DNA of 6,867 nucleotides, from contig JANTFY010000126.1 in NCBI GenBank assembly GCA_024763185.1, positions 1-6,867 on the forward strand, read 5' to 3'. Below, piece by piece: positions 1 through 6,717 of this stretch. Numbering within the stretch: position 1 is the first letter of the stretch; each line of letters starts with the position of its first letter. The position numbers and the translations under genes were made by a program. The notes beneath the pieces are model-generated. The model did not search any database, had not been told where the DNA came from, and saw only the letters and a list, made by a program, of their open reading frames with translations. This DNA comes from Gammaproteobacteria bacterium (GTDB lineage Bacteria; Pseudomonadota; Gammaproteobacteria; GCA-001735895).

Positions 1-584
1 GACAATGCGGCCTGCGCAGGGCCCGCAAAAGGAATCGATGAACGGAACAGGCTGGCCAGTACATCCGGATACCCGGAATCAATAATGCCCGGATCGAAAG
101 CAAATTCACCCAGGTTACTGATGGCCAGCGGATTGTCAGCGCCCTGCAAGGAGACCGGCACATTACCACTGATCGAGATAACCCGAAATGCCGAATCACT
201 GGCCGGTGGTGTCAACGACAGGTGACGACCAAGCCAACCGCTGGTAGGCCCCGTTTTATTCTCGACACCTCGTTCCACCAGTCCCTGTGCGGCAAAATGC
301 GAGCGCGATCCGTGAGGAATTCCGGTGGCATGCACCAGCCCCAGATCGCCGTTATCCCATATTGCTTGCAATGGGGACAGAGCCGGATGCAAACCATAGC
401 TTCCATCCAGGTCAATTTCATTCGTCACGGCTATGTCAGGACGCAATAACGGACTGTAATAATCGGAATCAAAGTGTGGAACCAGTGAGTTAAGGCCATC
501 TGCCGCGCCGCGCTGGAAGATACACACCAGAATATCCCGCCCCGAAGGTATCGAGGGATGAGCGGCTATTTTAGATTGAGTCAT
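1..584 (-). CDS. DUF1501 family protein, N-terminal 194 codons (C-terminus outside the window)
   Basis: The frame is open from an ATG at 584 to the left edge. The protein begins with a short polar leader, then RDILVCIFQRGAADGLNSLV, the typical N-terminal DUF1501 block (a hydrophobic strand, then RG-x-DGLN). A later segment, LVHATGIPHGSRSHFAAQ, also fits the family. DUF1501 proteins belong to an alkaline phosphatase/sulfatase-like group and are usually exported, but their substrate is unknown. The start is well supported: GGAGGT lies 4 bp upstream, in the 11-bp gap after the DUF1800 stop codon. The frame stays open upstream to a TGA near 657-659 but has no ATG and no Arg-Arg motif there. No signal peptide is therefore visible, which is unusual for the family. 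The gene is evidently co-transcribed with the DUF1800 gene. Family assignment is secure; the cellular role is not. Confidence 0.92.
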   Translation of the reverse strand, partial: MTQSKIAAHPSIPSGRDILVCIFQRGAADGLNSLVPHFDSDYYSPLLRPDIAVTNEIDLDGSYGLHPALSPLQAIWDNGDLGLVHATGIPHGSRSHFAAQGLVERGVENKTGPTSGWLGRHLSLTPPASDSAFRVISISGNVPVSLQGADNPLAISNLGEFAFDPGIIDSGYPDVLASLFRSSIPFAGPAQAAL

Positions 585-588
585 CAGC

Positions 589-594
589 ACCTCC
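589..594 (-). promoter_or_regulatory. Shine-Dalgarno site of the DUF1501 gene
   Basis: GGAGGT on the minus strand ends 4 bp before the ATG at 584 and sits wholly in the 11-bp gap after the DUF1800 TAA. It fixes the short N-terminus of the DUF1501 protein, since an upstream in-frame GTG would fall inside this site. Confidence 0.8.
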
Positions 595-595
595 G

Positions 596-2182
596 TTAAC
601 GCAACTGAAAATAAGCTGAGCTGATAAAAACAGCAGCCATCAGGGCAGATGCAAATTCAACTTCATTTCTATTCAAAGATTCATTGCGTGTCTTGTTGTA
701 TTCACCCGTCAGCCAGTCGAGTATCCGCTCACGATCACCTCCAGACAGGGGGCGCATCAGCAGGTTTTCAGTTAAAGCATCCACAATACCGTTCAGGGTG
801 TCTGCACCATTCAACATCGGCGCATAATCGACTTCAATCATATCCAGCTCAGCGCTGAGGATATTGGCCAGGCTTAAAAAGGACAGCCGCCAGCGGTTGA
901 GCAAACCACCGGTACTGGCCCAGTAACCTTGTTCGTCCGGATATCCATCCGGGGTTGGCCAGTAGAATGGTAAATGCCCCATGATCGACTGAGCAAAAAA
1001 GAATAATTGACCCTCATCTGAAGGATAAGGTGTATCCGGCGCCAGGGCGCGTATCAGGCCAGCCAGAAATTCCGCAGGACGGGTAAACTTGAGGTCTGCA
1101 CTGTCACGGAAAGCCGACGTTGCAAACAGTGCACGCAGGGTATCCTTGATATCACCTCCACTACGGGTGAAGGCACTCGCAACGGCATCAACAGTTTCCT
1201 GAGCGGGCTCATCACTGATAAAACGACGACACAGTTTACCGGCAATAAACCTCGCGGTGGATGGATGATCCGCCAGCTTATCCAGCACCCGCTCGGCATC
1301 GTACGGACCAGCGAGAGATATTGTTTCACCCAACACTTGCTTGTCATCGTGATCATGGATTACATCGACATAATTAAAGATGCCGTACTCGTTGGGCGCA
1401 TCATCCGGGAAATGAAACGACCACCCGGTAAAACATCTCGCGACCTCCTTAACATCATCCTCGTCATAACCACCCTCTACACCCAGGGTGTGCAATTCCA
1501 TCAGTTCACGCGCGTAGTTTTCGTTAGGCGCAGCAGCCTGGTTAAAGAAGTTATCAAGATAAAATAACATGGCCGGACTTTTGGCCGAAGCGTGCAACAA
1601 ATCGCGAAAATTACCCAACGCATGTTGACGAATCACCTGTTGATCATCCTGGGGTTTCAAGGTGGGGCCCAGGCCATTAACCAGATGAATATTAAAGTGA
1701 TCGCTCCAGAATTCGACCATGATCTCGTACAATTGCCGTTGACTGAATATCTGTCGATACTGGGTTGCACCAGCCATTTGCAATGCAACCGGGTAAATAT
1801 TATCTGGAAAGCCGGTGATTAACTGGGCAGGGGTTTGCAGGGATAGCGGAAAGAGTGTTTGTATTGTGCTTTCCAGGTCACCGTCATGGATATCGGCAAA
1901 GTTTAACTGGCGCTCCAGATAGGCCTCAATGCCTGTACTTTGGATTTCCGATAACGCATCGCGGTGCACACCAAAACTGGTACGTTTGAGAACGCTGTAC
2001 TCGGCTGAAGGTGCTGGAATTGAATCACCGGGCTGCTCATCATCAGCATTCTCACTATCTCGACCGGCACAGGCCGGTAACATGGATGCCAGCGCACCAT
2101 AACCCAGGCCTTTACCAAACAGCTTGATAAATTCGCGCCGGCTATGTAATTGCGAAAAAATGGCTTCCAGGTCGTATGGCAT
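596..2182 (-). CDS. DUF1800 family protein with twin-arginine lipoprotein-type signal
   Basis: This is a complete 528-residue protein. Residues 14-20 read SRREFIK, a near-perfect Tat motif, followed by a hydrophobic stretch and LPAC at 35-38. Cys38 is a plausible lipidation site, and Ala39 after it does not signal inner-membrane retention. A polar Asp/Glu/Pro-rich linker follows to about residue 60. The rest is DUF1800: LKRTSFG near the start of the domain, MVEFWSDHFNIH, YARELMELHTLGVEGGYDEDD, VARCFTGWSFHFP, ARFIAGKLCRRFI, KFTRPAEFLAGLIRAL and WPTPDGYPDEQGYW. The family's biochemical role is not established; its genes commonly sit next to DUF1501 genes, as here. Tat export suggests it folds, perhaps with a cofactor, before transport. 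No strong ribosome site precedes the ATG at 2182, but the Tat signal begins only 13 residues in, which supports this start. Confidence 0.93.
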   Translation of the reverse strand: MPYDLEAIFSQLHSRREFIKLFGKGLGYGALASMLPACAGRDSENADDEQPGDSIPAPSAEYSVLKRTSFGVHRDALSEIQSTGIEAYLERQLNFADIHDGDLESTIQTLFPLSLQTPAQLITGFPDNIYPVALQMAGATQYRQIFSQRQLYEIMVEFWSDHFNIHLVNGLGPTLKPQDDQQVIRQHALGNFRDLLHASAKSPAMLFYLDNFFNQAAAPNENYARELMELHTLGVEGGYDEDDVKEVARCFTGWSFHFPDDAPNEYGIFNYVDVIHDHDDKQVLGETISLAGPYDAERVLDKLADHPSTARFIAGKLCRRFISDEPAQETVDAVASAFTRSGGDIKDTLRALFATSAFRDSADLKFTRPAEFLAGLIRALAPDTPYPSDEGQLFFFAQSIMGHLPFYWPTPDGYPDEQGYWASTGGLLNRWRLSFLSLANILSAELDMIEVDYAPMLNGADTLNGIVDALTENLLMRPLSGGDRERILDWLTGEYNKTRNESLNRNEVEFASALMAAVFISSAYFQLR

Positions 2183-2267
2183 CTACACAGTCTTTATTTT
2201 TGCAAGCCATGAGTATGGCATAAAACACTGAACCCCGGCTTAACTTCTTGGCTTATGTGAATAAAAG

Positions 2268-2283
2268 CGGCCCATCGGCCCAT
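2268..2283. repeat. Perfect tandem duplication of an 8-bp unit
   Basis: CGGCCCAT occurs twice in tandem in the space between the DUF1800 and Mut7-C genes. It is too short to imply a function and could be a polymerase slip. GGCC-CATC-GGCC within it could form a 4-bp hairpin. Confidence 0.5.
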
Positions 2284-2371
2284 TAGCGCTACTACGACCC
2301 TGGCAACCTTGCGGCATGACTGTTTTCAATCCGCCTATAACATTATTGAAGTAATCGATTATCATTCGCTA

Positions 2372-3124
2372 ATGGATGAATTTATCACGATCAGTTTTCA
2401 CCAACATCTACAAGATTTATTACCGCTCAGATTACGCAAGCAGCAGTACAGCTTCCCTTTGCACAAAGCTCGCTCGGTCAAGGACCTGATTGAATCCATC
2501 GGCATTCCCCACACCGAGGTCGACGTCATACTGGTTGGCGGTGCAAGTGTTGATTTCAATCACCTGCTTACAGGTGGCGAATACATACAGGTTTACCCGG
2601 TGGGGTTTGCCCATGACACCAGCCCTCTGATCCACAATTCGCCCGACCCGTACCTGGATAGACGTTTTATTCTGGATGTGCACCTGGGCAAGCTGGCCGG
2701 TTACTGTCGCCTGCTGGGCTTCGATACGCTGTATCGTAACGATTATGATGACCCGACGCTGGCTGACATTTGTGCCGACCAACAGCGCATCCTGGTGACT
2801 TGTGACCGCAAGCTGTTAACGCGCAAGAAAATCCGTTACGGCTACCTGATGCGTTCAAGAATTCCGCGACAGCAAATCGTGGAACTGGTGAAACGCTACC
2901 AGCTGCTGGACCACCCGACCCATGAGGTTCGTTGTATGGAATGCAATGGCATCATCCGCGCGGTCAGCAAGGAGAAAATTGTGGCACAGTTACAGCCGCT
3001 CACAAAAAAACACTACCAGGAATTCTATCAATGCGACTATTGCCACAAGATTTACTGGAAAGGCAGTCATTATTCAAAAATGATGACGCTGATTGACAAC
3101 ATAAAATCCCGTTGCCTGCCCTGA
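2372..3124 (+). CDS. Mut7-C family protein: ubiquitin-like domain plus PIN-like RNase domain with zinc ribbon
   Basis: With the ATG at 2372 the protein has 250 residues. Residues 1-80 form the Mut7-C ubiquitin/ThiS-like domain (ITISFHQHLQDLLP, SVKDLIESIGIPHTEVDVIL, then the VDF and VYPV strands). Residues 97-240 are the Mut7-C RNase domain: FILDVHLGKLAGYCRLLGFD with Asp102, a YDDPTLADI segment, and TCDRKLL with Asp145. These acidic residues match the PIN-like catalytic acids. A zinc ribbon follows with Cys188/Cys191 and Cys221/Cys224. Bacterial members are predicted RNases named after the exonuclease MUT-7 C-terminus; the RNA substrate is unknown. An in-frame ATG at 2309 would add 21 residues, but the known domain begins just after the ATG at 2372. 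Neither start has a clear ribosome site. The gene is divergent from DUF1800 and convergent with the YjbQ gene, with only 14 bp between stop codons. Confidence 0.9.
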   Translation: MDEFITISFHQHLQDLLPLRLRKQQYSFPLHKARSVKDLIESIGIPHTEVDVILVGGASVDFNHLLTGGEYIQVYPVGFAHDTSPLIHNSPDPYLDRRFILDVHLGKLAGYCRLLGFDTLYRNDYDDPTLADICADQQRILVTCDRKLLTRKKIRYGYLMRSRIPRQQIVELVKRYQLLDHPTHEVRCMECNGIIRAVSKEKIVAQLQPLTKKHYQEFYQCDYCHKIYWKGSHYSKMMTLIDNIKSRCLP

Positions 3125-3138
3125 AAGCCATTCAATCG

Positions 3139-3549
3139 CTAAGCACGATCTGCCAACACGGTGCAGACAATACTGCGCTCACGACGCGGCCCGTCAAACT
3201 CACATAAAAAAATATTCTGCCAGGTCGACAAACCCAGCTTGCCATCCGTCAGCGGTATGGTTTCTGAAGGGCCGACCAGACCGGATTTCAGGTGCGAATC
3301 GCCATTACCATCCTGTGCATCGTGCAACCACACACCGCGCGGAATAATCTTGGCCAGGAAATTGACCACATCGGTCTGCACACTTTCATCCCAGTTTTCC
3401 TGGACCATGATCGCGGCAGTGGCACCCTGCGCATATACCGAAACCAGCCCGTTGCGGATACCCGACGCATCCACCACCTGTTTGACCCGGGCGGTAATAT
3501 CCACCAGTTGCTCATGTTTGTGAGTGCTGATTCGAATGGTTTCCTGCAT
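3139..3549 (-). CDS. yjbQ: YjbQ/UPF0047 family protein (secondary thiamine-phosphate synthase family)
   Basis: This is a complete 136-residue protein, the usual length for this small cytoplasmic family. Diagnostic segments are GATAAIMVQEN (42-52), the HDAQDGNGDSHLKSGLVGPS block (76-95, with His76 and His86 as likely metal ligands), and STWQNIFLCEFDGPRR (108-123, with Glu117). E. coli YjbQ has weak thiamine-phosphate synthase activity and can rescue thiE mutants when overproduced, but the true physiological reaction is unsettled. The gene is last in a three-gene minus-strand operon, starting 11 bp after the stop codon of the 73-residue protein. The gap holds only a weak purine stretch (GTGAAG), so translation probably benefits from the upstream gene. 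No thiamine genes or thiamine riboswitch are nearby, so a thiamine role here is not supported by context. Family call is secure; substrate is open. Confidence 0.93.
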   Translation of the reverse strand: MQETIRISTHKHEQLVDITARVKQVVDASGIRNGLVSVYAQGATAAIMVQENWDESVQTDVVNFLAKIIPRGVWLHDAQDGNGDSHLKSGLVGPSETIPLTDGKLGLSTWQNIFLCEFDGPRRERSIVCTVLADRA

Positions 3550-3560
3550 GGTCGCTTCAC

Positions 3561-3782
3561 TCAGGGTTGTGCATCGTCATAAAGGCCATCAAACGAAGCC
3601 TGGTCGCGGTTATGACGGCGGATGATTTCACGCGCCGCGGCGCCGTATCGCCGGATCCATTGCGCCAGCACTTCATCACTCATACGTGCGCCACGAGTCA
3701 GTTGGTTTTCCAGCCTTTGCAGGCCCTGTTCAGAGATTCGATGTTGGCGTGAAACACCCGGTTCGGGTTTAGCTGCCGGCAT
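3561..3782 (-). CDS. Small conserved-looking protein of unknown function (73 aa)
   Basis: I do not recognise a named domain. The 73 residues start with a short Pro-rich leader. The centre is basic and probably helical: ISEQGLQRLENQL (16-28), then MSDEVLAQWIRRYGAAAREI (34-53), followed by IRRHN and an acidic tail (LYDDAQP). It has no cysteine, signal peptide or membrane segment, so a soluble helical protein is likely. Its reality rests on context: the ATG overlaps the DUF4389 stop codon in a TAATG, and its own TGA is 11 bp before the YjbQ start, so it sits exactly between two recognised genes. The leucine/tryptophan/arginine pattern of the two helices suggests a protein- or nucleic-acid-binding surface, but that is speculation. 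Expression is likely coupled to DUF4389 translation. Confidence 0.75.
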   Translation of the reverse strand: MPAAKPEPGVSRQHRISEQGLQRLENQLTRGARMSDEVLAQWIRRYGAAAREIIRRHNRDQASFDGLYDDAQP

Positions 3783-4135
3783 TATTCACCATCCGTATTC
3801 GTTTTCTCCGTTTTTGAATCGGTTACCTTTTCCAGGGCTTTTTGCTGACTGGCTTCGGGCCCACCCTGCGGCCAGTTACCGAAGGGATAGGGTTGCATCT
3901 CACTATTAAAATTCAGGTACTGCAGAATCTGGTAGATATAGGTGGACAGGTTTTGCCCCAGGGCCCGTAAGCGCTCGTTGGTGTCACCGGTGAACAGTTT
4001 CATGAAAAACTGAAACAAAATAACGGCGACCAAAACCACTTCTGCGAGGCCGTAGAAAAGGGTAAACAGCAACATGAACAGCCCCCGTTTCCACGTCGAA
4101 GACTGGCTGATGTTATGTTTGAGATCGTGACTCAT
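3782..4135 (-). CDS. DUF4389 family inner-membrane protein
   Basis: This 117-residue protein has a long hydrophobic stretch at residues 18-47 (from GLFMLLFTLFYGLAEVVLVA into ILFQFFMKLF), long enough for one membrane helix or a tight hairpin. It is followed by FTGDTNERLRALGQNLSTYI, YQILQYLNFNSEMQPYPFGNWP and a polar, charged tail. This order and the PYPFGNWP-type ending are typical of DUF4389, small proteins of gammaproteobacteria that are sometimes labelled lipase without good reason. The function is unknown. The start is firm: AAGGGGA (4141-4147) lies 5 bp before the ATG, and a candidate sigma-70 promoter lies just upstream. It is the first gene of the operon leading into the 73-residue gene and YjbQ. 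Confidence 0.88.
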   Translation of the reverse strand: MSHDLKHNISQSSTWKRGLFMLLFTLFYGLAEVVLVAVILFQFFMKLFTGDTNERLRALGQNLSTYIYQILQYLNFNSEMQPYPFGNWPQGGPEASQQKALEKVTDSKTEKTNTDGE

Positions 4136-4156
4136 AAGATTCCCCTTAAAGTTACA

Positions 4157-4185
4157 ATCCTAAGCCCGGATTAAACAAATGGCAA
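4157..4185 (-). promoter_or_regulatory. Candidate sigma-70 promoter for the DUF4389-YjbQ operon
   Basis: On the minus strand TTGCCA (4185-4180, five of six matches to TTGACA) is separated by exactly 17 bp from TAGGAT (4162-4157, four of six matches to TATAAT). Transcription would start near 4150, giving a leader of about 15 nt that still includes the AAGGGGA ribosome site. Spacing and position are good; the -10 match is only moderate. Confidence 0.5.
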
Positions 4186-4204
4186 ACCGTCATGCTCTAC
4201 ACAA

Positions 4205-4231
4205 ATGCCTGATCAATCCAATCTTGAACCA
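4205..4231. repeat. Short near-copy of the 5' end of the downstream histidine kinase gene
   Basis: The sequence beginning ATGCCTGATCAATCCA matches ATGACTGATCAATCCA at 5891-5906 in 15 of 16 positions. With single-base gaps the similarity extends through CTTGAACC against CTTTGAAACC. Read as protein, it encodes an 11-residue peptide starting MPDQSNLE before a TGA at 4238-4240, against MTDQSIFE for the kinase. It lies in the divergent intergenic region and lacks a ribosome site, so it is not called as a gene. It could be a rearrangement remnant or chance. Confidence 0.4.
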
Positions 4232-4266
4232 GCAAGCTGAAAATAAAAAATCCTGGGCAAAGCTAT

Positions 4267-4273
4267 CTATACT
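4267..4273 (+). promoter_or_regulatory. Candidate -10 element for the response regulator-kinase operon (sigma-S-like)
   Basis: CTATACT matches the extended -10 favoured by stationary-phase sigma-S promoters and is close to the general TATAAT. There is no good TTGACA-like -35 at 16-18 bp upstream, where the sequence is A-rich, consistent with sigma-S or activator dependence. Transcription would start near 4280, leaving a leader of about 26 nt with AAGGA at 4289-4293. TATAAA at 4275-4280 is an alternative -10. Confidence 0.4.
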
Positions 4274-4305
4274 CTATAAAACAATTATAAGGATGCAGCC
4301 CTCTA

Positions 4306-5898
4306 TTGCGCTCAATGTTTGACAGATTATCCGACACGCGAACCCTGGTCATTGACGATTTCGGCCAGTTTCGCCAAACTTTCAAAACCATGTTGCACCG
4401 GCTGGGCGTACAACAGGTTGATCAGGCCAGTAACGGCAACGAAGCCGTTAAACTGTGCATGGAAAATGACTACGACATGATTTTCTGTGACTACAACCTG
4501 GGCGAAGGACAGGATGGGCAACAGGTATTGGAAGAACTCCATCAGCGTTCTGTTTTGCAAAAAGGCAGCCTGTTCCTGATGGTTACGGCTGAAACCACCA
4601 GCGCGCAGGTTATGGGGGCCATCGAATATCGTCCGGACGCCTATCTCACCAAGCCTTTCACCAACGAACAACTGGGTCAGCGCTTGAAACGCCTGCTCAA
4701 CAAGAATGACGTTTTAAAAACGATTCACGATTCGATCAATAAGGGTGATGTGACAAATGCCCTGAAGCAGTGTGATGCCGTGATGCAAAAATCTCCCACT
4801 GCCCGCTTCTCTTGTCTGCGCCTTAAATCCGAATTACTGGAAAAGCAAAAGGCTTATGATGAGGCCATGGCACTCTATAAGAGTGTCGTTCAGGAACAGC
4901 CTCTACTGTGGGCAATGATTGGCATCGGCCGATTATATTTTAAACAGGGCCTGGTGGAAAAAGCGTTAACGCATTTTCAGCAGATGCGTGAGGATTTTCC
5001 TCAACAGGTGAGCGTTCTAGACTGGGTGGCAAAATGCCAGCAGGCACTCGGTGACTTGGAACAGTCTGAAAAAACGTTAAAAGAGGCCATACAGATCTCG
5101 CCGAAATCCGTCACCCGCCAGTCAACACTCGGGGAAATCGCGCAAACGCTTGAACATCACGATATCGCCCAGCAGGCTTATGCCAAAACCATCCAGGAAG
5201 GTTACCACTCCTGCCTGTTGCAACCACAGTATTACCAGCATTATTTCAAAAATACCCAGGCAGTTGCAGCAACACTGGGAGAGCGAGACCAGAAAAAAAT
5301 GTTATCCACTACCGAAACCGTGGCCAAACGCATGGAACAAAAATATAAAAACAACCCTGGCGCTATTGTCCATAATCTTGCTGCACTGGCATCCCTGTTC
5401 AACACGGTTGGTAACAACAGCCAGGCCGACCACTATCTCTCCCGGGTTTCAGGCACGCTGGATTCACCCGACTGCAGAATTTCACAACAGGATTTTCAAC
5501 AGCTGAAACATCAACTTGACGAACTTGATGGTACCGCTTTAAACGATAAAATCCTGCAAAAAATATCATCGCGCCTGGTAAGCGTTAAAAATGATATCGA
5601 GCAACGCCAGCAAAACGAACAACAGGCCGTAGCTATTAACCGCGAAGGCATGCAATTCGCCCGCCAAAATCAGCAACTGGAAGCCCTGGAAAAATTCAGA
5701 CAGGCCATTACTCTGGCACCGTATCACAGCAATTATGCCTTGAACGCCATACAGACCATTCTGTTGAACGATGCGTTCAAAAATGACCCCGCATTGATCA
5801 GGGAAGCACGTGACTACCTGGACAATATCTCGCTGGAAAACAGTGGTAAACGCTGGCGACTTTATAAAAAACTGACGACTTTATTACCCAATGACTGA
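4306..5898 (+). CDS. Response regulator with REC domain and TPR repeats, no DNA-binding domain
   Basis: The protein has 530 residues from a TTG at 4306; an ATG three codons later (4315) is the alternative. AAGGA at 4289-4293 is 12 bp from the TTG and 21 bp from the ATG, so it favours the TTG slightly. Residues 12-131 are a complete receiver domain: acidic pair Asp17/Asp18, phosphoacceptor Asp62 in FCDYNLG, Thr94 in MVTAE, and Lys116 in LTKPF. Residues about 136-300 form roughly five TPR-like helical pairs (for example around 202-234, GRLYFKQGLVEKALTHF). Residues about 300-440 match nothing I recognise and include a Gln-rich, coiled-coil-like stretch before 441. Another TPR unit (441-474, FARQNQQLEALEKFRQAITL) lies near the C-terminus. 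No helix-turn-helix, GGDEF or other enzyme domain is seen, so output is probably through protein binding. Its likely partner is the overlapping kinase gene. Confidence 0.93.
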   Translation: MRSMFDRLSDTRTLVIDDFGQFRQTFKTMLHRLGVQQVDQASNGNEAVKLCMENDYDMIFCDYNLGEGQDGQQVLEELHQRSVLQKGSLFLMVTAETTSAQVMGAIEYRPDAYLTKPFTNEQLGQRLKRLLNKNDVLKTIHDSINKGDVTNALKQCDAVMQKSPTARFSCLRLKSELLEKQKAYDEAMALYKSVVQEQPLLWAMIGIGRLYFKQGLVEKALTHFQQMREDFPQQVSVLDWVAKCQQALGDLEQSEKTLKEAIQISPKSVTRQSTLGEIAQTLEHHDIAQQAYAKTIQEGYHSCLLQPQYYQHYFKNTQAVAATLGERDQKKMLSTTETVAKRMEQKYKNNPGAIVHNLAALASLFNTVGNNSQADHYLSRVSGTLDSPDCRISQQDFQQLKHQLDELDGTALNDKILQKISSRLVSVKNDIEQRQQNEQQAVAINREGMQFARQNQQLEALEKFRQAITLAPYHSNYALNAIQTILLNDAFKNDPALIREARDYLDNISLENSGKRWRLYKKLTTLLPND

Positions 5899-6571
5899 TC
5901 AATCCATCTTTGAAACCGTGCTCGCATCCACGGTGCACGATATGAAAAATTCGCTCAGCCTGCTCATGAGCCATCTTGACGATATCAGCATGCGTCTTGA
6001 TCAACAGGATGAAAACCAGGACGACATTTCCAGCCTGCGCTACGAATCCAGTCGTATCAACATTTCATTAATGCAATTGTTGACTTTGTACAAACTGGAG
6101 AAGCGGCAGATCAGTGTGCAAATTGAAGAAGTCATCCTGGCCGACCTGATGGAAGATAGCATCGCGGCCCATTCGATGCTGGCGCAAAACAAGGGTATTC
6201 AACTGGATTATGAATGCGACGATGAGCTGATCTGGTTCCTCGACCCAAACCTGATCGGCATCGTACTCAACAATATTATTGGCAACAGTATCCGCTACAC
6301 GAATTCGCGCGTGCTGCTCTCCGCCCGCACCCAGGACCAGCAACTCGTGATTCAAATCGATGATGACGGCGTCGGCTACCCGGCTCACATGCTGAATGAG
6401 GGTGCCGGTTTCAGTAACCCGGTGGATCTGCACAGCGGCAGTACCGGCCTGGGATTATTCTTCGCCGCGATCATTGCGCAAAATCATAAACGGTTACAAC
6501 GGCAGGGAAAAATCCAGTTACAAAACAAACTCAGATTAAACGGGGGCAGCTTCCAGATTTATCTACCCTGA
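5891..6571 (+). CDS. Short cytoplasmic histidine kinase without sensor domain
   Basis: This 226-residue protein is essentially only a kinase core. His16 in TVHDMKNSLSLL is the likely phosphorylated histidine, followed by two dimerisation helices up to about residue 72. The ATPase domain has an N box (LNNIIGNSIRYT, Asn128 and Asn132), a G1 box (IDDDGVGYP, 156-164), a G2 box (GSTGLGLFF, 183-191) and a final GGSFQIYLP strand. There is no signal peptide, membrane segment, PAS or GAF domain, so the signal must come from a partner. The ATG lies inside the end of the regulator gene (8-bp overlap, ATGACTGA) and has no clear ribosome site, which points to translational coupling and about equal output of both proteins. 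The natural substrate is Asp62 of the upstream regulator. The protein could equally act as a phosphatase; that cannot be told from sequence. Confidence 0.92.
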   Translation: MTDQSIFETVLASTVHDMKNSLSLLMSHLDDISMRLDQQDENQDDISSLRYESSRINISLMQLLTLYKLEKRQISVQIEEVILADLMEDSIAAHSMLAQNKGIQLDYECDDELIWFLDPNLIGIVLNNIIGNSIRYTNSRVLLSARTQDQQLVIQIDDDGVGYPAHMLNEGAGFSNPVDLHSGSTGLGLFFAAIIAQNHKRLQRQGKIQLQNKLRLNGGSFQIYLP

Positions 6572-6701
6572 TAAAGCCAGTTTGTATCACAAGCGGGGAT
6601 TATTTCGAGGCTTAACTTTTAACCACAATTTAAAACAACCCGCCATCCATAAAACCTGGAATCCCCTACCGTGATCCAATGTTTACTGCCTGGCCAACTC
6701 C

Positions 6702-6714
6702 GTGCAAGTTGCAC
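6702..6714. repeat. 13-bp perfect palindrome (GTGCAA-G-TTGCAC) after the chemoreceptor gene
   Basis: The arms are 6 bp around a single centre base, located 4 bp beyond the chemoreceptor stop codon. As RNA it could form only a 4-bp stem with a 5-nt loop and has no T-run after it, so it is a poor terminator. A protein-binding site or chance is possible. Confidence 0.4.
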
Positions 6715-6717
6715 CAT

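Noticed and set aside
1265..1822. Open frames of 100 and 76 codons on the plus strand inside the DUF1800 gene
   Set aside because: They run antisense to a clearly coding DUF1800 frame and their translations show no domain-like composition or ribosome sites.
2197..2308. Promoters in the DUF1800/Mut7-C divergent gap, such as TTGCAA near 2200 with an AT-rich stretch downstream
   Set aside because: Spacing is off (about 15 bp or less) and the -10 matches are poor, so no promoter could be placed with confidence.
3125..3138. A shared bidirectional terminator between the convergent Mut7-C and YjbQ genes
   Set aside because: The gap is 14 bp and I see no strong hairpin in it or just beside it.
3161..3523. 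Open frame of 120 codons on the plus strand opposite the YjbQ gene
   Set aside because: It is a shadow of the YjbQ frame, which carries clear family motifs on the minus strand.
3139..4135. A thiamine riboswitch or thiamine operon linked to the YjbQ gene
   Set aside because: There is no riboswitch-like leader (the operon leader is about 15 nt) and no thiamine biosynthesis gene is adjacent.
4205..4240. A 12-codon ATG-to-TGA frame as a leader peptide of the regulator operon
   Set aside because: It has no ribosome site, lies upstream of the likely transcription start, and has no attenuator-like hairpin after it. It is kept only as a repeat.
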